A DNA stretch of 64,000 bases. It comes from Gammaproteobacteria bacterium (GTDB lineage Bacteria > Pseudomonadota > Gammaproteobacteria > Pseudomonadales > Cellvibrionaceae). The notes under the pieces are model-generated. The model did not search any database. It was given only the letters and a program-made list of their open reading frames with translations, and was not told the DNA's origin. This document shows, piece after piece, positions 1 through 8,502 of the stretch (positions within the stretch are counted from its first letter, which is position 1; each line of letters starts with the position of its first letter). The position numbers and the translations under genes are program-made. Where the stretch lies: the NCBI GenBank assembly GCA_021151835.1, contig JAGKWO010000008.1:62001-126000 (forward strand), given 5' to 3'.

Positions 1-201
1 TGGAATGTGAGCTGGAAATATTCCAATGGCACCACCTTGAGTGGCACCTGGAACGCTAACTTCTCCGGCAGCAATCCGTACACGGCGAGCAACCTGAGCT
101 GGAATGCCAGCATCCAGCCCGGCCAGACGGTGGAGTTCGGCTTCCAGGGTAATCACGCGGCGGCGGAAATCCCGGTGGTAACCGGATCTGTGTGTAATTA
201 A
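1..201 (+). CDS. C-terminal fragment of a secreted protein with a family 2 carbohydrate-binding module (CBM2)
   Basis: The reading frame is open from the first base and stops at 199-201, so only the last 66 residues are present. They match the end of a CBM2: spaced aromatic residues (W1, W5, W17, W32), the stretch NLSWN, the VEFGFQG strand and a final Cys two residues before the end, which in this family pairs with an N-terminal Cys. CBM2 modules bind crystalline cellulose or xylan and sit on secreted glycoside hydrolases or oxidases. The catalytic domain lies outside the window, so the enzyme cannot be named. The GTG at 7 is an internal codon, not a start. Confidence 0.85.
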   Translation, partial: WNVSWKYSNGTTLSGTWNANFSGSNPYTASNLSWNASIQPGQTVEFGFQGNHAAAEIPVVTGSVCN

Positions 202-252
202 CACGGAAACCAGCGCTGATGATGCTAATCGTCAGCGTTTAAGATGCCTAAT

Positions 253-275
253 AAAAAACCCCGGCTTGCGCCGGG
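253..275 (-). terminator. Intrinsic terminator after the siderophore receptor gene
   Basis: A 6-bp GC-only stem (CCCGGC at 260-265, GCCGGG at 270-275) with a TTGC loop is followed, read on the minus strand, by six T residues (positions 258-253). This is a strong rho-independent terminator for the minus-strand receptor gene. On the plus strand the T-tract is weak, so it would end the CBM2 transcript less well. Confidence 0.75.
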
Positions 276-358
276 TTCAGTGGTAATCCTGGATGAGGTC
301 AGCGTTAGCTCGGCAAACCAGAAGTCACTTTGGTACTCAACATAATCCAGGAAAATGC

Positions 359-393
359 GTAGCCCGTATTTCGTTACACTCCATACGGGCTAC
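359..393. repeat. Interspersed palindromic repeat (REP-like), copy 1
   Basis: Perfect 11-bp inverted repeat GTAGCCCGTAT / ATACGGGCTAC around a 13-base spacer that contains CGTTACACTCC. The same core recurs at 15963-16062, so this is a dispersed element rather than a gene-specific terminator. It lies just past the stop of the receptor gene, a usual place for REP-type elements. Confidence 0.6.
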
Positions 394-401
394 ATGGTGC
401 T

Positions 402-2501
402 TTAGAACGACCGTTGGTAACCCAAGCTGAAACTGCGACCAACGCCAGTAAAGTTGCGGATATCATTCGGACTGCTTTGCGAATAGTAGGTGAAATAATA
501 CTCGTCCGTCAGGTTCTGCACCGCCAGGCTGATGGTGCCATCAAAGGCGGCCATAGTCGCGCTCATATCGTAGGTGGTGTAGCCATTAAAACGGTTGGTG
601 ATCGCACCTGCGCTGTTCTTCACATCGCGATCAAATAAATAATTGGCTTGCAAACGTGTATCGATGCTAGCGCTCCAGCTGCGATCCCAACTGATATTCA
701 CGCGGTCCGGCGAAATATTGGTGCCACCCAGGTCGGAATCCACGCGGCCATCTTTATTGGAGTCATAGCGACCGGTGGCTTCGGCGTAACGCAGGCCGAG
801 TAAATCCACATCCGTGGCCGCCCAGGAGGTAGTGAATTCGATACCGTCGATTTCGGTTTTTTCGCGCAACATGGTGAAAATGCCATCGGCATCGCGTTCC
901 AGGCGCTCGCCAAACTCCGAGCTGGATTCGTAATAACTCAATTGCGCGCTTACTGCGCCGGTTTTAAATTCCACACCGAATTCGCTGCCTTCCGTCAATA
1001 CCGGTTTTAAATCCAGGAAACTCTCCACACTTTGGTTGGGCTGGTTAATACCGCGCAATACGCGGCCTACATCGGGCATGGAAAACGCTTCTGCGTAATT
1101 GGCGAATACCCGCCACGCATTGGTGATCTGGTAAGTGCCGCCGTAGTTATAAAGTGTTTCGGAAAATTCCGGTGAACCGCCTTTCACAAAGCGGCTGCCG
1201 TAAGAGCGCAGCGTGGTGAAGTCATTCACTTTAAGTTTGGATTTTTCGTAACGCACACCGCTGGTCAGTGTCAGTTTTTCGATGCCGGTAAATTCCGCTT
1301 GCAAATAAGGCGCGGCATTTTCGTACTCGCTTGGCGGAACCCAGGCGCGGCCGGTCTGGATTAATTCCTGCCAGGTTTTGTCTTTTAACAAATCCACACC
1401 ATACACCACATTCACCGGCACATTGGCCACGCGGTCTTTGACCAGCGTAATCTTTGCGCCGATTTTCTCCGAATTATTTTGCGATTGGTCAATCAGGTTC
1501 GGGCCGTAGGCCGGGTCCTGGAATGTCGCCAGTGGAACGGCTTCCGCGCCGTAAGTTGCGGCAAAATCCTGACTGAAACCTTGCACACGCAATTTGTGGC
1601 CGAGGAAATCGTCGTTGGTGTAATTCAAACTGATTGCCGTTACTTCGTTGCGCGCACCTTCGCCGATAATATCGCCCTTCACCGCGCCGCTGGGAACTCC
1701 CGCCGAGACTTTTCCAGGAACAGACACCCAATTATTTTTGTTTTCGATTTTGTAGCGATTCACCATTAATTCGATGCGCTGGTCATCCCAGTCATAACCT
1801 CCTTTCACAAAACCGTTCACCGATTTTGAATCCATGGTATCGCCCTGGGTGTTGTCGGCGCCGATAATCTGGCCCTTGCCGTCATAAGCCACACCGTTAT
1901 CGCGCCAGCTCAGGCTCGCGATAAAATCGGCAGCGCCGATGCTGTTGGAAATGCTGTAATTCAACCCGTAATCCGCGCTTTCGCCCACATCTTCGCTCTG
2001 GAAGCCGGTGCTGAAACGGATGCTCTGCTCAAAGTCATCGCCCGGCTTTTTGGTGATCAAATTGATCACGCCCCCGGAGGCGCCCAGGCCGTGAATCGCA
2101 TTCGCCCCGTGCAACACTTCCACACGCTCGATCACCGCCGGATCAATGGTATTACCTTCGCGACCGCCATCGCGCAACGGGTTGGATTGCGGCACACCGT
2201 CGATCATGTACAGCGGCTTGCGCCCGCGCAGGGTTTCACCGGCGTTGGTCATTTTCTGGCGGCTGGGCGAGAAACCGGGAATCAGGTTACCCAATACCGT
2301 GGAAAGGTCATTTGCGACGGTTAATTGCTGATCCAGTTCGGCAGAATTAATAACCGTCACAGTGTTGGGAATGGTGCTTAACGGTTTTTCGGTGCGGCTT
2401 GCACTCACAATCACTTCCTGGATATCCGCTGCGGTTGCAACGGCGGGCAGTAAGGCGGCGGAAACCAGCAATAAACGGGCAGGACGGTTAAAACGATACA
2501 T
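402..2501 (-). CDS. TonB-dependent siderophore receptor
   Basis: A 699-residue outer-membrane receptor. A signal peptide ends near residue 24 (AVATA-AD), followed by a TonB-box-like segment (QEVIVSA), a plug domain (about 35-160, with LRGRKPLYMIDGVPQ and IERVEVLHGANAIHGLGASGGVINLITKKP) and a 22-strand-type barrel ending in Phe. The plug wording is closest to IutA/aerobactin-type ferric-siderophore receptors, but the ligand cannot be read from sequence. The start has AGGA 8 bases upstream. A Fur-box-like site lies about 60 bases upstream, which supports iron control. It is monocistronic, ends at a strong terminator, and has no siderophore biosynthesis genes nearby. Confidence 0.9.
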   Translation of the reverse strand: MYRFNRPARLLLVSAALLPAVATAADIQEVIVSASRTEKPLSTIPNTVTVINSAELDQQLTVANDLSTVLGNLIPGFSPSRQKMTNAGETLRGRKPLYMIDGVPQSNPLRDGGREGNTIDPAVIERVEVLHGANAIHGLGASGGVINLITKKPGDDFEQSIRFSTGFQSEDVGESADYGLNYSISNSIGAADFIASLSWRDNGVAYDGKGQIIGADNTQGDTMDSKSVNGFVKGGYDWDDQRIELMVNRYKIENKNNWVSVPGKVSAGVPSGAVKGDIIGEGARNEVTAISLNYTNDDFLGHKLRVQGFSQDFAATYGAEAVPLATFQDPAYGPNLIDQSQNNSEKIGAKITLVKDRVANVPVNVVYGVDLLKDKTWQELIQTGRAWVPPSEYENAAPYLQAEFTGIEKLTLTSGVRYEKSKLKVNDFTTLRSYGSRFVKGGSPEFSETLYNYGGTYQITNAWRVFANYAEAFSMPDVGRVLRGINQPNQSVESFLDLKPVLTEGSEFGVEFKTGAVSAQLSYYESSSEFGERLERDADGIFTMLREKTEIDGIEFTTSWAATDVDLLGLRYAEATGRYDSNKDGRVDSDLGGTNISPDRVNISWDRSWSASIDTRLQANYLFDRDVKNSAGAITNRFNGYTTYDMSATMAAFDGTISLAVQNLTDEYYFTYYSQSSPNDIRNFTGVGRSFSLGYQRSF

Positions 2502-2563
2502 CGGGGAATTCCTGTAACGAGGAGCGCCTCAGGCGCCGGTGGAAAATCGGCGCGGATTTTAAC

Positions 2564-2582
2564 TTTAATGAGAATTGTTATC
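2564..2582 (-). promoter_or_regulatory. Candidate Fur box
   Basis: Read on the minus strand the 19 bases are GATAACAATTCTCATTAAA. This agrees with the Fur consensus GATAATGATAATCATTATC at about 14 of 19 positions, including both outer halves. It sits 62-80 bases upstream of the siderophore receptor start, where a promoter is expected. It predicts repression by Fe(II)-Fur when iron is plentiful. Confidence 0.75.
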
Positions 2583-2696
2583 AACGGCGGATGATTCTAC
2601 ATCTGGTTAAATTATGTAAGTACAAGGCGTTTCTTTATTCCGCTAATCTCTGTTAGCGTTACCCGCCTTGATCAGCGGGTTCCGGAGCCAGGGCTA

Positions 2697-3200
2697 ATGC
2701 CGAACGCACATAAAATTATTGCATCCCCCGTGGGTGATTTAACCCTCATCGCCAGCGATAAGGGTTTGATGGCGATACTGTGGGAAAACGACGACCCGGC
2801 GCGAGTAAAAATTGATGCCGGTGAACAACACGATAGCCACGCATTGCTCTGCAACACGGAAAGGCAATTGCGCGAATATTTTTCGGGCGAACGTAAAAAA
2901 TTTGAAGTTCCGCTGGATTTTTGCGGCACCGATTTCCAGCAACAAGTCTGGCAAGCACTGCTAACCATTCCGTTCGGTGAAACGCGCAGTTATTTACAAA
3001 TTGCGCAGCAAATTGGTAATGAAAAATCGGTGCGCGCGGTCGGCGCTGCCAATGGTAAAAATCCGATTTCGATTATTGCACCTTGCCACCGCGTTATCGG
3101 CTCTTCCGGAAAACTAACCGGGTTTGCCGGCGGGTTGGAAGCCAAGGCCTTTTTATTACAACTGGAATCGCCAGCCCGGCAAACAGAATTGTGGAGATAA
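2697..3200 (+). CDS. ogt: Methylated-DNA-[protein]-cysteine S-methyltransferase
   Basis: A 167-residue suicide repair protein that moves the methyl group from O6-methylguanine to its own cysteine. The active-site motif PCHRVIG is present with Cys at residue 130. The helix-turn-helix DNA-binding segment before it (LLTIPFGETRSYLQIAQQIG, then RAVGAANGKNPI) is intact. The length fits the stand-alone Ogt form without the Ada activator domain. It stands alone on the plus strand between two minus-strand units. No AlkA or Ada homologue is near. Confidence 0.93.
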   Translation: MPNAHKIIASPVGDLTLIASDKGLMAILWENDDPARVKIDAGEQHDSHALLCNTERQLREYFSGERKKFEVPLDFCGTDFQQQVWQALLTIPFGETRSYLQIAQQIGNEKSVRAVGAANGKNPISIIAPCHRVIGSSGKLTGFAGGLEAKAFLLQLESPARQTELWR

Positions 3201-3240
3201 GCGGGCACCAACGTTGATGCCGCTTATCTGGCGAAAAACA

Positions 3241-4092
3241 TTACAAAATATAATCAAACAAAAATGTCGCCACACCGTCCGGATGATTTTTGGGTGCGCG
3301 GTGGGCACCGGGAAATAATTGCTTGAGTGTATTACCGGCATTTTCCATCACCACCGGATGCGCAACGGTGCGGAATAATTCAACATCATTCAACCCGTCG
3401 CCAAACGCCATGGCCTTATCCACCGAAAGCGATAGCTTTTCCAACAATATTTTCAAGGCATAACCTTTGGAAATATTTTGTTGCATCACTTCCAGATAAC
3501 AATCGTCGGAAAAGGTCAGGTTTATGTCCAGCGCATGATCTTTCAGGATTTGCGCCTTTAATGTTTGCAGCTCGGCATTTTCACCATAAAACAGGATTTT
3601 CAAAGCCGGTGTTGCCATCATTTCCTGCAAATCAATCTGACGATAGAAAAATTCTGTTTGCTCATGCGCATCCAGCATCGCCGCACAAGGCGCGATGGTT
3701 AGCCATTCGCTATCCGTAAACATATTCAGGTTTACATTGAATTGCGCCGCCAATGGCAACAATGTTTCATTAACCAGCGGCGGCAAACCTTCGCGATAAA
3801 TCAATTCCCCGGTGCGATCATGGATATTGGCGCCGTTGCAAGTAATAGTTGCAATATCACCACCTAATTGTTGCAAGTGGTATTGCACATCATTGACATG
3901 GCGACCGGTTGCAATCACCAGATTAAAACCGCGTTCGCGCAGTGCATGTAACGCACGAAGATTCTGCGGGGAAATTACGTGCTCATCATTGAGCAGCGTG
4001 CCATCCATATCAAATACAAATGTATTCACCTCATCCAGCGCTGCAATTTTTTGTAGCGCACCGGTGGGTTCTATTTCAGTTAACAACGTCAT
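3241..4092 (-). CDS. Cof-type HAD-IIB family phosphatase
   Basis: A 283-residue cytoplasmic hydrolase of the haloacid dehalogenase superfamily, subclass IIB. Motif I is VFDMDGTLL (residues about 26-34, nucleophile Asp first), motif II is VIATGR, and motif IV is MAFGDGLNDVELF near residue 235. The alpha/beta cap between motifs II and III is present. Family members (YidA, YbhA, Cof) dephosphorylate sugar phosphates or pyridoxal phosphate; the substrate here is not evident. Its start overlaps the stop of the upstream VOC gene by 4 bases (ATGA), so the two are translationally coupled. Confidence 0.88.
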   Translation of the reverse strand: MTLLTEIEPTGALQKIAALDEVNTFVFDMDGTLLNDEHVISPQNLRALHALRERGFNLVIATGRHVNDVQYHLQQLGGDIATITCNGANIHDRTGELIYREGLPPLVNETLLPLAAQFNVNLNMFTDSEWLTIAPCAAMLDAHEQTEFFYRQIDLQEMMATPALKILFYGENAELQTLKAQILKDHALDINLTFSDDCYLEVMQQNISKGYALKILLEKLSLSVDKAMAFGDGLNDVELFRTVAHPVVMENAGNTLKQLFPGAHRAPKNHPDGVATFLFDYIL

Positions 4093-4469
4093 GCGGTTAT
4101 CTCCACGGTATTGCCATCGGGATCTTGTATTGCACTTTCAAAATATCCATCGCCGGTCCAGCGCGGCCCGGATAATAATGGATAGCCATCATTTACCAGC
4201 TGTCCGGTGAGTGAAATAACTTCCGCTTCACCGCCAACGCTTAATGCGATATGCGCATAACCGGCGCGATGGGTGTTATCCGCATTAACCAGACCGGGGC
4301 GCGTCATTAATTCCAAACGCGCATCACCTTCGGCATGCAAAAAATAGGATTCAAATTGTTTGGCGGGATTGGTGTATTTTGCACCGGCACTAAAGCCGAA
4401 GTAATGGCAATAAAACGTTTTGGCCCGCTCCAGGTCCGGAGTGTAAATGGCCAGGTGATCGATTTTCAC
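4089..4469 (-). CDS. VOC family (glyoxalase/bleomycin-resistance fold) protein
   Basis: A 126-residue single-unit vicinal-oxygen-chelate protein. It opens with MKIDHLAIYTPDLERAKTFY and has the two beta-alpha-beta-beta-beta modules expected, with candidate metal ligands His5, Glu in RLELM, His in YAHIALSV and Glu in GNTVEI. It resembles the small glyoxalase-like proteins (YaeR/GloA2 type) but the substrate is unknown. It is first in a two-gene unit with the HAD phosphatase. It is divergent from the LysR gene, which begins 129 bases away on the other strand and might act on this promoter. Confidence 0.85.
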   Translation of the reverse strand: MKIDHLAIYTPDLERAKTFYCHYFGFSAGAKYTNPAKQFESYFLHAEGDARLELMTRPGLVNADNTHRAGYAHIALSVGGEAEVISLTGQLVNDGYPLLSGPRWTGDGYFESAIQDPDGNTVEITA

Positions 4470-4598
4470 AGTATACCTCTCGGCAATCGATATTTTCTGT
4501 TCGATTTATTATTGGGCGAGTGCTAGCATAAATAAAACTAATTTTTTCTATTTTAAAGATCAAATTAACTTATACCGCTTTTAACCCAGGGGACAGTT

Positions 4599-5474
4599 AT
4601 GAAATTAACCCCGCATATCATCGCCCACCTCCCGTATCTGGCCGCGCTTGCCGAAGCCGGTAGTTTCACTGTGGCGGCACAGCAAATGAATATCACCCAG
4701 GCCGCAATGAGCTACCAGATAAAAGCATTGGAAGAAAAATTAAATTGCACACTGGTAATGCGGCAATCGGGCGCGTCACTCAAACTTACCAGTGCCGGTG
4801 AGTTGCTGATAACGGAATATTTATATTGTGCCAAACGGCTGAATATCGTGTTGCAACAATTAAATCACGGCGAAGGCAAAGGCATATTAAAAATAAGTAC
4901 GCCAGTGGATTTCGGCAGCATGCTAATGCCCAAAGCCATGGCTGCATTAAAAATACTTGCGCCCGATTTACATATTGATTTGCACACCAGCGACGATATG
5001 GTTGACCTGGCAACATCCAAATGGGATATGGCAATTCGTTCGTACCTGAATACCGATCAACCGCCGATATACACCTCCAAAATATGTCTGGTAGTAAGTG
5101 AGATTTACAAAAAGCGGTGCGGCGTACCCAAAACAATCCGCGATATAAACAAACACACTGTATTGATGCGCGAAAACGCCAACCATCGCACCTGGAAAAC
5201 GTTACTGGCGCAACATGATTTAACTATCGACCATATTCAAGACCGCATGATTATGGGTAACACGCTTGCATTAAAAGAAGCCGCGAAACAAGGTTTGGGA
5301 ATTGCATTGCTACCGGAATTTGTTGTGCGCGAAGATATCAGCGAAAAGAAATTAACGGTGCTTTTGCCAAAAATTACGACCACGCTTTCATCCAACTTCT
5401 ATTTATCAAAAATCAACGCATCACAATTGCAATCCTATGAGCAATTGTTGCGGCGGGTTTTCAAGGAAATTTAA
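4599..5474 (+). CDS. LysR-family transcriptional regulator
   Basis: 291 residues. An N-terminal winged helix-turn-helix (about 8-66: YLAALAEAGSFTVAAQQMNITQAAMSYQIKALEEKL) is followed by a type 2 periplasmic-binding-like effector domain (about 90-290). The helix is most like the GcvA/AmpR subgroup. The ribosome site AGGGGA lies 7 bases before the ATG. Possible targets are the divergent VOC/HAD pair or the receptor genes that follow in the same direction about 190 bases downstream; the sequence does not decide between them. Confidence 0.88.
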   Translation: MKLTPHIIAHLPYLAALAEAGSFTVAAQQMNITQAAMSYQIKALEEKLNCTLVMRQSGASLKLTSAGELLITEYLYCAKRLNIVLQQLNHGEGKGILKISTPVDFGSMLMPKAMAALKILAPDLHIDLHTSDDMVDLATSKWDMAIRSYLNTDQPPIYTSKICLVVSEIYKKRCGVPKTIRDINKHTVLMRENANHRTWKTLLAQHDLTIDHIQDRMIMGNTLALKEAAKQGLGIALLPEFVVREDISEKKLTVLLPKITTTLSSNFYLSKINASQLQSYEQLLRRVFKEI

Positions 5475-5667
5475 TAAGGTTATAAACATCGGCAACCTAT
5501 TGTTAACCGATAGAGTTACGTGTGCTATAGCCAACATGGAAAAGTATTGTAGTCCCTGGATTTAATTCAGTACTTTAGCAAGTCAAAACAGTCATTTTGT
5601 GCACTGGCACAGTCCTTGCCGATACCGCAGCTCACTGTTTATAAATCGACTTTATAAAGGATTGGGT

Positions 5668-8421
5668 ATGCCGCTGCGAAATGTCTCTAATTATTCACTT
5701 TTTTCATTGTTAGTATTAATAACTACATCGCCCTGTTTGGTTTACGCACAAAGTGTCGTGAATGAAACTGAAGCGCAAATAGCGAATGAAAATTTGCAAC
5801 AATCGTTGCCCCGGAATCAGCAAACAGATTCAGCAATTGATGAACGGGTTGATGCAGCCGTTGATACATTAAGTGATGAGCCACCAGCAGCAGGCCGACC
5901 ACAAGAACTACTCGTGCGCGGTGCGCGCGATGATCGACCGGCATTAAAACTTAACGATGTTCCGCTTTCAGTATCCGTTGTTACGGGTGGTGAATTGGAA
6001 AAACAAAATATCATTAACTTTCGCGACATCATTACACGTATCGGTAATGTGGGTATGGGTTACAACAACCCGCAAGCGGCGAGTTTAACCATTCGCGGTG
6101 TGGGGTGGGCCTCCGGTGTCGGGCAACTTGATCCAAGTGTAGGAACTGAAGTTGATGGTGAAGGTTATGGCACCGGTGCAATCGCCGCATCAACAAATTT
6201 TATTGATATTGAAAGTTTTGATGTCACGCGCGGGCCGCAAGGCACACAAGGCGGAAAAAACTCCAGCATCGGCCGCATAACAATTAAAACTCGCGCACCA
6301 ACATTTACACCGGAAGCCGAAGCGGCATTTACCTTTGGCGATTTAAATACGATTCGCACGCAGGTTGCCGCCGGTGGGCCGGTTGTCGATGGGTTACTGG
6401 CGTGGCGTGGTACTTTTTATCGCGAGCAAGCAGACGGGCAAGTAAAAAATAACAACGAACCAAAAACCACATTTCAAAACCGTGACCGTACTTTCGGGCG
6501 ATTGCAATTCCTGCTCACGCCGAGTGAAAATTTCAGCGCAAAATTCAGCGCGGAATTTACCCCGACGATCAGTGAATATGGCAGTTATGTCGCCTTTCCA
6601 AAACCAACACCCACCCACTACGACACGATTGGCGCCGATGGCTTACCCATCAAGGTCAACCAGGAACTGGAACAAGCGGGGCGCCTTTCGCGCCCCTGGT
6701 TTGCACAGGAAAAAAATTACAGTATCCAACATGATTTCTTTGGTGATGAGTACAACATGCTCAATCAAGTTCCGAGCAAATACAGTACTAAAGGCGCATC
6801 GCTTAATTTACATTGGGACCAGGAAAAATATTCGGTCCATTCGCTTACGGCATGGCGGGATTATTATTTTGATAATGGTATTTCCAGCTCCGGCCCGAAT
6901 ACATTGTTTGATATTGATCGCTCACCAACACCCGGCCATGTGGAATACATGCAATACAGCCAGGAAATTAAAATCAGTTCCGATATCGGCAAAAATATTG
7001 ATTACCAAACCGGGATTTATTATTTCACTAACGAAATACCTGATCGCCGCAGCCAAATCAGTTATGGTTCCGATGCCGGTGCCTACTACGCCGGCACACA
7101 ACAATATGCTCGCCTGGATGCGGATGCCAGCGGGCGTTTGCTGCTATCGAATTCCCTTAATCGATTGCGTGTCAATACCAAAGATGACATCGATAATACC
7201 AGCGTCGCGGTTTACGGCAATTTCGATATCCATTTTTCTGAAGCGATTACATTAAATGCTGGGCTGCGTTTGACGCAGGAAGATCGTGTTACCCACTCGC
7301 AACGGCTGATTGAAAACCAGGGGTACGGTGAAGAATTAAACCCGGCATTTTCAAATAATGTGGTGTTAACGGGGTTTAACACTAATGCTGCAGGTGCACT
7401 TACAACCAATACGGCGGAACAAATAGCAGTGGCCAACCTGGTCGCCAAAAAATATTTCAATGCCGCGGGTTACGGTGCCCTTAATGATACGCAAAAACAG
7501 CAAGTCGCCGATGCCAAATTAATTCGCAGCGGCCGCATCGGCAGTTTGTATCAAAACACACAAGCTGAAGCCTTTGAAAAAGTATTGCCAACGGCAACAT
7601 TAACCCCCAGCTATGCACTGAACCAAAACAGTAATATTTATTTCACTTACCAACACGGTGAAAAGGCCGGTATATCGCAAATCGTTGGTGCAACAAAAGA
7701 CGGTGGTAAATCCGCACCGGCTAAAGAAGAAGTCAGTAATAGTTATGAGGTGGGGTTTAAATCTGCATTATTTGATAATAGCCTGATCATCGCCGCCGAT
7801 ATTTTTCGCACCGATATCAATGATTATTTGCAGCCGATGTATTTTGAAGACAAAGTGCAAACCCAGCTCAATAACGACGGTAAAATCGCCTACACCAGCG
7901 GTTTGGGTAATGTGCCTGACGTGCGCACCCAGGGTGTGGAACTGGATATCAGTTATTCAGCTTTGGAATACACGACCTTGCGTTTTGCCGGCGCGTATAA
8001 CGATGCGCATTATGTTGATTTTAAATTCCTCGCCAAACCGCTGGAACAAGGTGGCTCATCAACCGCGTTACCTTATTACGATGCGAGCGGTAAAACATTA
8101 CCCGGCGCCCCCAAATATACTTTCAATCTCAATGCTGATTATATTCGCCCGGTATTGGGTGAATTGGAATTTCACGCCAACGTTAATTACCGCTACACCT
8201 CCAGTTATAACAATGATCCTTCCCTGTCGCGCTACGCTGTTGCCGATGCTTACGGTGTTACCAATCTTTCTGTCGGTTTGGGTGGTCGCGATAAATTGTT
8301 TGATGCGACCTTGTTAGTCACCAATCTCTTTGACACGCGCTACGACTTCTACACCAACTGGAATACCTATGCACCCAGTTATCCGCGCTGGGTAGGAATA
8401 ATGGTGAGCACCCGACTTTGA
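5668..8421 (+). CDS. TonB-dependent receptor, first of a tandem pair
   Basis: 917 residues from the ATG at 5668, chosen over the upstream in-frame start at 5599 because AAAGGA lies 8 bases before it and a signal peptide (to about residue 27, LVYAQ) follows at once. A roughly 60-residue periplasmic segment (IDERVDAAVDTLSDEPPAAGR) precedes the TonB-box-like QELLVRG and the plug (PLSVSVVTGGELEK, then DVTRGPQGTQGGKNSSIG). The barrel ends WVGIMVSTRL, with Leu instead of the usual Phe. It is the sphingomonad/Caulobacter-like receptor type that often carries carbohydrates or other organic nutrients; the ligand is unknown. The next gene is its paralogue, 81 bases on. Confidence 0.88.
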   Translation: MPLRNVSNYSLFSLLVLITTSPCLVYAQSVVNETEAQIANENLQQSLPRNQQTDSAIDERVDAAVDTLSDEPPAAGRPQELLVRGARDDRPALKLNDVPLSVSVVTGGELEKQNIINFRDIITRIGNVGMGYNNPQAASLTIRGVGWASGVGQLDPSVGTEVDGEGYGTGAIAASTNFIDIESFDVTRGPQGTQGGKNSSIGRITIKTRAPTFTPEAEAAFTFGDLNTIRTQVAAGGPVVDGLLAWRGTFYREQADGQVKNNNEPKTTFQNRDRTFGRLQFLLTPSENFSAKFSAEFTPTISEYGSYVAFPKPTPTHYDTIGADGLPIKVNQELEQAGRLSRPWFAQEKNYSIQHDFFGDEYNMLNQVPSKYSTKGASLNLHWDQEKYSVHSLTAWRDYYFDNGISSSGPNTLFDIDRSPTPGHVEYMQYSQEIKISSDIGKNIDYQTGIYYFTNEIPDRRSQISYGSDAGAYYAGTQQYARLDADASGRLLLSNSLNRLRVNTKDDIDNTSVAVYGNFDIHFSEAITLNAGLRLTQEDRVTHSQRLIENQGYGEELNPAFSNNVVLTGFNTNAAGALTTNTAEQIAVANLVAKKYFNAAGYGALNDTQKQQVADAKLIRSGRIGSLYQNTQAEAFEKVLPTATLTPSYALNQNSNIYFTYQHGEKAGISQIVGATKDGGKSAPAKEEVSNSYEVGFKSALFDNSLIIAADIFRTDINDYLQPMYFEDKVQTQLNNDGKIAYTSGLGNVPDVRTQGVELDISYSALEYTTLRFAGAYNDAHYVDFKFLAKPLEQGGSSTALPYYDASGKTLPGAPKYTFNLNADYIRPVLGELEFHANVNYRYTSSYNNDPSLSRYAVADAYGVTNLSVGLGGRDKLFDATLLVTNLFDTRYDFYTNWNTYAPSYPRWVGIMVSTRL

Positions 8422-8502
8422 CGAGTCGATGTGCTCCGCTATCAATTCACATTATTAATTTTCATCCCCTTTTATTTTCAATTAACGTCTGAAGGATTGC
8501 TT

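Noticed and set aside
1479..1769. Plus-strand reading frames inside the siderophore receptor gene
   Set aside because: They lie wholly within a gene with clear motifs on the other strand and have no ribosome site.
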